From positions 1 to 6,955 of the forward strand of contig CAZKTU010000306.1 of NCBI GenBank assembly GCA_964555675.1: a stretch of 6,955 nucleotides of DNA. Direction: 5' to 3'. Shown here piece after piece: positions 1-5,596 of this stretch (the first letter of the stretch is position 1; each line of letters opens with the position of its first letter). The notes under the pieces are model-generated. The model was not told the DNA's origin, searched no databases, and worked only from the letters and a program-made list of their open reading frames with translations. Source of the stretch: CAIWXH01 sp964555675 (GTDB taxonomy: Bacteria > Chloroflexota > Chloroflexia > Chloroflexales > Chloroflexaceae). Position numbers and translations under genes: made by a program.

Positions 1-772
1 ACTCGAGCACGGGCCGATAGGTGGGCGTCGAGGCGTAGAAGGCGATCTGCTGGCGCACGGCGGCCCGCATCTGTTCGCGCTGGGCCGGGTCGGCGCCGGT
101 GATCACGAAGGCGCTACCGACCACCACACAGGCCGCCGGGTCGCGCCCGCTCTTCGCCGCGCCGGCCGCGATCTGGGGGTGCAGCTCTTCGCGCAGATAC
201 TTCGCGCTATTGAAGGGGTGGGCGTGGAAGCCCTCGCAGAGCTCGCCGGCCAGCTGGGCCAGCCCGCTGTTGACCCCGGCGATGTAGATCGGGATAGTGG
301 GGTGCTCGATCTTGCCGGGGTTGAAGAACGGGATCATGAGTGTGTGCTGGTAGAACTGGCCCTTGTAGTTGAGGCGCGTACCGTTCTGCCAGCTCGCCCA
401 GATCGCCCGCAAGGCCAGGATGTAGTCGCGCAGGCGGGCCACGGGCTGATCGAACTGAGCGCTGAAGCGCCGCTCGATGTGGGCCCGCACCTGCGTGCCC
501 AAGCCCAGCACGAAGCGTCCCCGGCTGTAGGCCGCCAGGTCCCAGGCGATCTGCGCGGTGACCATCGGGCTGCGGGGGAAGGCGATCGCCACGGCCGTGC
601 CGAGGGTGAGCCTGTGGGTGTGCTCGGCGGCCAGGGCCAGGGGCAGGAAGCCGTTGTGGGCGGTCTCGGGGGTCCAGAGGCCGGCGAAGCCGAGCTCCTC
701 TGCGGCGGCGGCCACCTTGGCCGTGATCGGCAGCAGATTGCCCTCGACCGGCAGCGTGACATCAAGGAGCAT
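1..772 (-). CDS. LLM-class F420-dependent oxidoreductase (luciferase-like), C-terminus cut by window edge
   Basis: Bacterial luciferase-like TIM-barrel flavin/F420 oxidoreductase, predicted to be cytosolic; these enzymes transfer hydride between coenzyme F420 and an organic substrate, which cannot be predicted here. The 257 visible residues start MLLDVTLP. They carry the helix-strand unit ELGFAGLWTPETAHN (26-40), LPLALAAEHTHRLTLGTAV (43-61), AFPRSPMVTAQIAWDL (64-79), the family hallmark GRFVLGLGTQVRAHIERRF (85-103), RLRDYILALRAIW (113-125) and PIYIAGVNSGLAQLAGE (161-177). The pattern best resembles the MSMEG_2256-type subfamily (TIGR03617), recalled as about 320 residues, so some 60 C-terminal residues lie outside the window. 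The ATG at 772 is preceded by a strong AGGAGG (783-778) at 5-base spacing, which fixes the start. It follows the glycosyltransferase gene on the same strand after 99 bases. Class is secure; subfamily and F420 rather than FMN use come from family resemblance. Confidence 0.9.
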   Translation of the reverse strand, partial: MLLDVTLPVEGNLLPITAKVAAAAEELGFAGLWTPETAHNGFLPLALAAEHTHRLTLGTAVAIAFPRSPMVTAQIAWDLAAYSRGRFVLGLGTQVRAHIERRFSAQFDQPVARLRDYILALRAIWASWQNGTRLNYKGQFYQHTLMIPFFNPGKIEHPTIPIYIAGVNSGLAQLAGELCEGFHAHPFNSAKYLREELHPQIAAGAAKSGRDPAACVVVGSAFVITGADPAQREQMRAAVRQQIAFYASTPTYRPVLE

Positions 773-777
773 GGATC

Positions 778-783
778 CCTCCT
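778..783 (-). promoter_or_regulatory. Shine-Dalgarno of the LLM oxidoreductase gene
   Basis: A perfect AGGAGG on the minus strand lies 5 bases before the ATG at 772. It is the best ribosome binding site in the window and settles the start of the truncated gene. Confidence 0.8.
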
Positions 784-790
784 CAAAGGG

Positions 791-811
791 GTGGAAGGTC
801 TGGCCCTCCAC
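791..811 (-). other. Small hairpin in the leader of the LLM oxidoreductase gene
   Basis: GTGGAGG (811-805) and CCTTCCAC (798-791) on the minus strand can pair as a 7-bp stem with one bulged T and a 6-base loop. It sits 7 bases upstream of the Shine-Dalgarno and does not include it. There is no T-tract, so it is not an intrinsic terminator. It could be an mRNA leader structure or chance in GC-rich DNA. Confidence 0.3.
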
Positions 812-839
812 GCCTCCTGAGCGATTATGCGGCGGGCCT

Positions 840-845
840 ATTGTA
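840..845 (-). promoter_or_regulatory. Possible -10 box for the LLM oxidoreductase gene
   Basis: TACAAT on the minus strand (845-840) matches the TATAAT consensus at five of six positions. It lies in a locally AT-richer patch just downstream of the glycosyltransferase stop codon. No good -35 is present; the best candidate, GCGACC at about 16-base spacing, is weak. If used, it would give a leader of about 60 bases. The gene could instead be read through from the upstream operon. Confidence 0.4.
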
Positions 846-871
846 GACGATTTTGCGCCGCGGTCGCGCTG

Positions 872-3619
872 TTAGTCGCGCCCGGTCGCCAGCTCGATCG
901 CGCTGACCGAGAAGCTGAGCACGCGCTCGTCGGCGCTGCTGGGGTCGAGCTCCTTCGGCCTGAAGCTGCCCTCGGCGAGCTCGAGGCGCACGGTGTTCCA
1001 GCCGGCCTCGAGGGCGAGCTCGCTCACTGCTGCCTCGCCGCTGGCGGCGGCGATCTCTGTGGCGGCGCCCTCGTTCAAGCTGACCCGCAGCGTGCCGGCC
1101 GTGCCGGGGCCCTCGCCGTCGAAGATCTGGTCCATGCTCAGCCTGAGGACCGCGGGGCCGGCGGCGGGGCTGAAGATGCGCAGCTCGGCGGCCTCGGCGG
1201 CCCAGCGGGGCTCGTCGGCGGCGGCGCGCTCGTGCCAGCCGTCGCCCAGGTAGATCAGGTGGCGCCCGGGCGCGGCGACCTGGGGCTGGCCGTCGATCAG
1301 CAGGTCGGCGGGCGGGGGGCGCTCGGCCACCGTGTAGAGCCGCCCGCCCGTGATCGCGAACGAGCGCGGGAGCGGGTCGAGGCCGATGCCGCGGTCGAGG
1401 GGGCGGAAGTTGCCGTTGGCGAGATTCAGCCGGATCGTCCCGCCGCCGGCGGGGACGGCCATAGCGATCTCGAAGGGCCGATCGCGCTCGATATCGACCG
1501 TGGTCGCGGCCATGCCTGGGGCTTCGATCTCGAGGCGGCCGGTCTGGCCGCGCCCATCGGGCAGCGTGGGCTCGAAGAGCGGGCCGGGGATCAGCTCGAG
1601 CCAGAGGGGCTGGGCCTCGGCGGCCTCGACCACGATCGTCGCGGGCGAGGAGCTCCAGCGCGTGCCGGCCGCATCCTCGGGCAGATACCACTCCGGGCTG
1701 AGGTAGGCCCGGGCTGCGGTGGGGCGTTGGTCGGGCGCGAGGGCCTGCAGGTGGCCGAAGGAGAGCACCCAGGGGCCGGCGGGCAGGACGCGGATCTCGT
1801 CGTAGCCCTGGCGGGCGGCGGCGGCGGGCACCTCGATCAGATACTGCTCGAGGGGGTGGAGCAGGTTCTCGGTGCCGCGCACGCGCAGGCGGGCCTGTTC
1901 GCGGCCCTGCCCATAGAAGAGCAGCAGCACATCGCCGCCGCCGCTCGCGGTGAAGGCGATCTGCCCAGGGCCGCGCGGCGCGTCGAGCTTGACGGCGATG
2001 CCGCCGCTGTCGAGGGGGCGGGGGGCGCTGTCGCCGGCGGGCGAGGCGGCCTCGGCCTCGCTGAGGCGGGTGAGGCGGGGGAAGCGGTAGCGGTCGGGCT
2101 GGATCAGGTGGTTATAGCCGCCGGTGTTCATGCGCCAGATCGTGGCGAGGCGGGCCGAGTCGAAGAGCGGACCGCGGGTGATCAGGCGCAGGGCGTCGTA
2201 GTAGGCGGCCAGGTCGGGGTCGGCGATCTGGTTGGTCGGGCCAGAGGCCGTGGCCAGGTAGCCTTCGGGCAGCGCGCGCCGGAAGTGGCCGATGCGCCAG
2301 GCCGGGTCGAACTCGGCGGGCAGGCGCGCGAGCAGGGGGTCGCTGAGCGCCAGGGGGTCGACGATATAGGCGCCCGGGCCGATGGCGATGCCGTAGTAGC
2401 CGATCGCGGGCACGATGAAGGCGGGTTGGGCGCGGGCGGCGCGGGCCCAGCGCAGGTAGGTATCGTTGCTGTAGGGCCCCTCGCGCCCGACGTTGACCAG
2501 GGCGCTGACGGTGGCGTAGTAGGGCCGCTCGTCGGCGACACCCTGCTTGATATAGACCGCGCCGGGGTAGGCCAGGCTATCGTTGAGGATGGGGCTGCGC
2601 GGGTTGAGCAGACCGATGATGGCCGCGGCGGCCACCAGGCCATACGAGGCGGGCGCGGCCGGCAGACAGGCCGCGATCAGGGCCGCGGACGCCAGCAGCG
2701 GCGCGGTGAGGAAGCGCCCGCTCATGAAGTCGCCGCCGATGCGCACCACGTATAACAGATAGAGGCCGATGCCCAGACTGATCGCCGCCGCCCACCAGTC
2801 GCGGCGGACCAGGGGCAGCAGCGCGCCGAAGCCGATCGCCAGCAGCATCAGGGGGTCCAGGTCGAGCGAGCTGACCAGATAGATAAAGCCCTGGGGGATC
2901 AGCTCGGCCGTGGTGAGCCCGGTGTTGAGTTTGGCGTAGGCCGTATTGGGGAAGGGGAAGCCGTAGTAGAAGAGCGAGAAGGCCATCCAGAGGGCCAGGG
3001 GCGTGAAGGCGAGGGCGGCCAGGCCCACCCGCGCACCGCGGCGCGGCCCGGGGGCCAGGGCGGCGAAGGCCACCATGGGGGCGGCGAGGAGCAGCAGGTC
3101 TTGCCGGTTGAGCACGAGCAGGCAGGCCAGCAGGGCCAGTCTGAAGAGCGCCCAGGGCGTGGTCGGGCGGCGCAGGTAGAGCGCGATCAGGCCCGCGAGC
3201 AGCAGGTGCGAGAGGGGGTTCTCGAGCCCAGAGGTGCTGTAGTCGATGAAGCCCTTCGAGAGGGCCAGAGTGGTGACCGCGAGCAGCGCGCCGGGGAGGC
3301 TACGGGCGATGACGAAGGCCACGATGGCGACGGCGGCGAGCGAACAGGCCATGCCGACGATGATCGGGGTGAGCCAGGGGTCGCGCCCGAGGGGGTAGAC
3401 CAGGGCGAGCAGCAGCATCCACAGCGGGTGGGTATAGACCTGCACCCGCTCGCCGACGTTCCAGACCGGGCCGAGCCCATTGACCAGGTTATCGACGGTG
3501 CGCATGGTGATCATGGCGTCGTCGGCGACCCAGGCGGCCTTGAGGGCGAGGGCGGCGAAGAGGGCCACGGCGAAGCCGAGGGCCAGCCGTTCAGCCTGGC
3601 GCGGGGCGGGCGCGTCCAT
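872..3619 (-). CDS. AftB-like GT-C family membrane glycosyltransferase with duplicated C-terminal beta domains
   Basis: Predicted polyprenyl-phosphate-sugar-dependent glycosyltransferase of the GT-C fold, acting on the outer face of the cytoplasmic membrane; donor and acceptor are unknown. The 915-residue protein begins with a membrane helix (about 12-30), then a first outer loop with the paired acidic residues AWVADDAMI (29-37), DNLVNGLGPVWNVGERV (43-59) and YTHPLW (62-67). About ten further hydrophobic segments follow, to about 338. FPNTAYAKL (223-231) and GGDFMSGRFL (295-304) are typical of AftB-like enzymes, as is the outer stretch GYYGIAIGPGAYIVDPLAL (407-425) followed by WRIGHFRRALPEGY (441-454). 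Residues 540-915 are beta-rich and include two related repeats (about 640-757 and 787-910). The ATG at 3619 has a GGAG 11 bases upstream; an in-frame GTG at 3649, overlapping the previous stop codon, would add 10 residues but has no binding site. The gene lies 29 bases after the HAS-barrel gene, so co-transcription is likely. The fold is well supported; arabinosyl specificity is not. Confidence 0.85.
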   Translation of the reverse strand: MDAPAPRQAERLALGFAVALFAALALKAAWVADDAMITMRTVDNLVNGLGPVWNVGERVQVYTHPLWMLLLALVYPLGRDPWLTPIIVGMACSLAAVAIVAFVIARSLPGALLAVTTLALSKGFIDYSTSGLENPLSHLLLAGLIALYLRRPTTPWALFRLALLACLLVLNRQDLLLLAAPMVAFAALAPGPRRGARVGLAALAFTPLALWMAFSLFYYGFPFPNTAYAKLNTGLTTAELIPQGFIYLVSSLDLDPLMLLAIGFGALLPLVRRDWWAAAISLGIGLYLLYVVRIGGDFMSGRFLTAPLLASAALIAACLPAAPASYGLVAAAAIIGLLNPRSPILNDSLAYPGAVYIKQGVADERPYYATVSALVNVGREGPYSNDTYLRWARAARAQPAFIVPAIGYYGIAIGPGAYIVDPLALSDPLLARLPAEFDPAWRIGHFRRALPEGYLATASGPTNQIADPDLAAYYDALRLITRGPLFDSARLATIWRMNTGGYNHLIQPDRYRFPRLTRLSEAEAASPAGDSAPRPLDSGGIAVKLDAPRGPGQIAFTASGGGDVLLLFYGQGREQARLRVRGTENLLHPLEQYLIEVPAAAARQGYDEIRVLPAGPWVLSFGHLQALAPDQRPTAARAYLSPEWYLPEDAAGTRWSSSPATIVVEAAEAQPLWLELIPGPLFEPTLPDGRGQTGRLEIEAPGMAATTVDIERDRPFEIAMAVPAGGGTIRLNLANGNFRPLDRGIGLDPLPRSFAITGGRLYTVAERPPPADLLIDGQPQVAAPGRHLIYLGDGWHERAAADEPRWAAEAAELRIFSPAAGPAVLRLSMDQIFDGEGPGTAGTLRVSLNEGAATEIAAASGEAAVSELALEAGWNTVRLELAEGSFRPKELDPSSADERVLSFSVSAIELATGRD

Positions 3620-3648
3620 CGAGTGTATTACTCCATCGTAGCGCGCCA

Positions 3649-4260
3649 CTACGGCCTGATGCGGCGCAGGAGGGCGGTGAGGCGGTCGTGATCGTCTTTG
3701 AGCAGGCCGGCCAGCTCGCGCCCGGCGCGCACGAGGTAGTCGCGGCCATCGGGGCGGGCGCGGGCCGCGGACCTGATGGCGGCGGCCAGTAGCTCGTCGC
3801 TGGGGGCCTGGGCGGCGAACAGGATGGCGCGGAAGAAGTCGCTGGACTGGCTGAAGCGAGCCAGCTCGGCGGCGTCGCACTCGTAGACCGAGTAGTGGAC
3901 GGGCGGAGGCTGGGGGGGCAGATACTGGAAGATCTGGCCGTGCTCGACGAAGCCGACGGTTAGGGCCGAGAAGTCGGTCTGCAGCACCTCGGCGAGGTCG
4001 GGATTCTCGAAGTAGATCTCCTCGTCGTAGAGCTCGCGGCCGCTGTAGGTGCGGCCGCGCACCACAGCCCTGCCGCCAGGCTCTTTGCTGCCGGTGCGGA
4101 TCTCGTAGACCAGGCCGTAGACGGCGACGCCCTCGCTGCGGGTGACGGCCCGCACGAGGGCGCCGAAGGGCGGGGCCTCCAGCAGCTCGTAGGCCCCGGC
4201 GGTAAAGCGGGTGGTGGAGGACTCGATCACTTCGCCGATGCGCTGCACGCTGGGCTTCAC
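3649..4260 (-). CDS. Stand-alone HAS-barrel-like protein of the HerA-NurA system
   Basis: A 203-residue protein without signal peptide or membrane segment. The N-terminal half is a beta-rich domain resembling the HAS-barrel normally found at the N-terminus of the HerA DNA-translocating ATPase, where it contacts NurA. Supporting stretches are RIGEVIESSTTRFTAGAYEL (7-26), PPFGALVRAV (30-39) and VYGLVYEIRTGS (47-58). After it come DFSALTVGF (96-104), a proline-rich linker YLPPQPPPVHYSVYEC (113-128), and an alpha-helical C-terminus with DELLAAAIRSAARA (155-168) and RAGRELAGLLKDDHDRL (178-194). There are no Walker motifs, so it is not HerA itself. It starts with GTG at 4260, overlapping the nurA stop by 4 bases (GTGA), with GAGG directly upstream; translation is probably coupled to nurA. 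A role as an adaptor or regulator of NurA is inferred from this coupling. The HAS-barrel assignment rests on recalled resemblance and gene context, not on a profile search. Confidence 0.75.
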   Translation of the reverse strand: MKPSVQRIGEVIESSTTRFTAGAYELLEAPPFGALVRAVTRSEGVAVYGLVYEIRTGSKEPGGRAVVRGRTYSGRELYDEEIYFENPDLAEVLQTDFSALTVGFVEHGQIFQYLPPQPPPVHYSVYECDAAELARFSQSSDFFRAILFAAQAPSDELLAAAIRSAARARPDGRDYLVRAGRELAGLLKDDHDRLTALLRRIRP

Positions 4261-5465
4261 CCTCTGCTGAACTCTTTGCTGTCGCGCTTGGCCGAGCTGG
4301 CGCCGGGGGCCTCGGCCCGGTAGAGGCTACCCTCGAGCAGCCGCTGGAAGGCCCGCCGGTCGGGGCCGCGGACGATCGCCTGCTCGTGGGCGCGGGCCAG
4401 GGCGACGGGGTAGCCGTCGCCGCGGGCGCACTGATCGTACACCAGGCTGTGCACCAGGTCAACCTGGGCGGGATCGACGGCAACCCAGCGCGGAATCTCG
4501 ATCCGGCAGAGCTCGCGGCCGACGCGCATATGGAAGAAGTGGATCAGGTGCTCGCCGTAGCGCTCGAGGTTGATGCGGCTCATCGAGAGGAAGAGCGGGC
4601 CGCGCTGGCCCTCGGCGAGGCCCTGGGCGATCACGTCGGAGTCGACCAGGCCCTGACAGAGCATACACGAGGGCTCGCGCCCGGCGCGCACGTCGCTGCA
4701 CTCGCTGCATTTGGCCCCCTTGCCGGCGGGCACGTCGACGTCGGGGCAGAGCATGAGCCTGATCGCGCCGATCACCTCGGGCGAGCGGGGGCGGCTGATG
4801 TACGAGGCCGTGGGCAGGCCGCGCTGGCGCATCTGCTCGAGGTAGCTCAGGTACTGCTCGAGAAAATGGTCCTGTACGAAGCGCTCGGCGCCGGCCAGGG
4901 TCCAGCGGACGAGGGTGCCGTCTTGCAACGCGATCGCGGGCAGGTCGTCGGTGAGGAACTCGTCGGCCAGGTCGGCCAGGGCCAGGCCCTCGTCGACATC
5001 GCGGCGGGCGCTGAGGTAGTTGCCCTCGATCGGCACGCGGCGGGCCCCGTCGCTCAGGTAGAGGTCCTCTTCGCTGAAGCAGAGGGTGGGGCGCGAGCTG
5101 AGGCGGGCGAGGGGGGCGTGGCCGTAGCGCAGGAAGACGCGGCCGATGTTGATCACATAGCAGGGGACGCTGCCGTGGCGGTCGAGGTCGATCTGCGAGC
5201 CGTCGGTGGCGACCATGGCGTAGGCGGGCGGGCGCGGGGGCAGGTCGCGAGCGGTGTCGAGGGGCTCGACCGGGCGGGCCAGCAGCCAGGCCGCGCCCTC
5301 GCGGCTGAGGTCGACCGCGCGGGCCCAATGGGGCTCGTCGCCGGCAGCGGCGAGGTAGCGCTCGCGGGCCCGCATCGCGCGCGAGGCCGTGTCGGCGGCG
5401 TTCGCGGCGGCGGCGTGGCTCATCTGGCGGACCTGCTTGCCGAGGGCGGACAGATCGAGGCCCAT
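4257..5465 (-). CDS. nurA: NurA-domain DNA end-processing nuclease
   Basis: NurA-family (PF09376) nuclease, 402 residues, cytosolic. In archaea NurA is a Mn-dependent single-strand endonuclease and 5'-3' exonuclease that works with HerA to resect double-strand breaks. Visible motifs in order are MVATDGSQIDLDRHG (84-98) with the metal-binding Asp at 88, the strand region CYVINIGRVFLRYG (102-115), IALQDGTLVRW (178-188) with the second key Asp at 182, TASYISRPRS (219-228), HFFHMRVGRELCRIEIPRW (309-327), and the C-terminal GYPVALARAHEQAIV (351-365) with the conserved His at 360. A cysteine-rich insert (C240, CSEC 253-256, CMLC 267-270) lies between the YIS and HFF motifs and could bind zinc. The ATG at 5465 has GGAG (5475-5472) at 6-base spacing and a good promoter upstream. 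It is the first gene of the minus-strand unit, followed immediately by the HAS-barrel gene. Identity is strong; the bacterial biochemical activity is inferred. Confidence 0.92.
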   Translation of the reverse strand: MGLDLSALGKQVRQMSHAAAANAADTASRAMRARERYLAAAGDEPHWARAVDLSREGAAWLLARPVEPLDTARDLPPRPPAYAMVATDGSQIDLDRHGSVPCYVINIGRVFLRYGHAPLARLSSRPTLCFSEEDLYLSDGARRVPIEGNYLSARRDVDEGLALADLADEFLTDDLPAIALQDGTLVRWTLAGAERFVQDHFLEQYLSYLEQMRQRGLPTASYISRPRSPEVIGAIRLMLCPDVDVPAGKGAKCSECSDVRAGREPSCMLCQGLVDSDVIAQGLAEGQRGPLFLSMSRINLERYGEHLIHFFHMRVGRELCRIEIPRWVAVDPAQVDLVHSLVYDQCARGDGYPVALARAHEQAIVRGPDRRAFQRLLEGSLYRAEAPGASSAKRDSKEFSRG

Positions 5466-5498
5466 GGCTCTCTCCAGCTAGCGCGCGGTGTGGCCCCA

Positions 5499-5527
5499 AG
5501 GATAGTACAAACGTTTCGCCCTGTCAA
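5499..5527 (-). promoter_or_regulatory. Sigma-70-type promoter of the nurA operon
   Basis: On the minus strand there is a perfect -35 TTGACA (5527-5522), a 17-base spacer, and a -10 TATCCT (5504-5499; four of six matches). Transcription would start near 5492 and give a leader of about 27 bases ending in the GGAG ribosome binding site before the nurA ATG at 5465. The spacing and placement make this a convincing housekeeping promoter. Confidence 0.75.
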
Positions 5528-5550
5528 CGGGGGCCGGCCCTGTTGATATA

Positions 5551-5559
5551 TGGTATGAT
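5551..5559 (+). promoter_or_regulatory. Extended -10 promoter of folC
   Basis: TGG followed by TATGAT (5554-5559; five of six matches to TATAAT) forms an extended -10 element in an AT-rich patch. The position 17 bases upstream (about 5531-5536) is GGGCCG, so there is no -35; extended -10 promoters can work without one. The start point would fall near 5566, leaving about 30 bases before the folC ATG at 5597. Confidence 0.55.
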
Positions 5560-5596
5560 GGCGCGAACCCCTCCGGCAACGGTGGCGCGAGGCTGC

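Noticed and set aside
179..820. Plus-strand open frame of 213 residues, and other frames over 99-875
   Set aside because: They are shadows of the well-supported minus-strand LLM oxidoreductase gene, which runs off the window edge.
830..862. Inverted GCGGCG/CGCCGC pair after the glycosyltransferase stop codon
   Set aside because: The stem is only six G/C pairs around a loop of about 20 bases with no T-tract. Such pairs are common in DNA of this composition, so I do not call it a terminator.
827..2755. 642-residue open frame on the plus strand
   Set aside because: It lies wholly antisense to the glycosyltransferase gene. Its translation is low-complexity G/A/R/E-rich with no recognisable family, as expected from GC-rich DNA where stop codons are rare.
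872..4483. A 1203-residue minus-strand protein joining the glycosyltransferase to an upstream extension
   Set aside because: The extra N-terminal part is an out-of-frame reading of the HAS-barrel gene and the nurA 3' end, rich in R/P/A. The glycosyltransferase proper begins at its first membrane helix, just after the ATG at 3619.
4386..5546. 386-residue open frame on the plus strand
   Set aside because: It is antisense to nurA, has a biased composition and matches no family; the minus-strand NurA motifs are clear.
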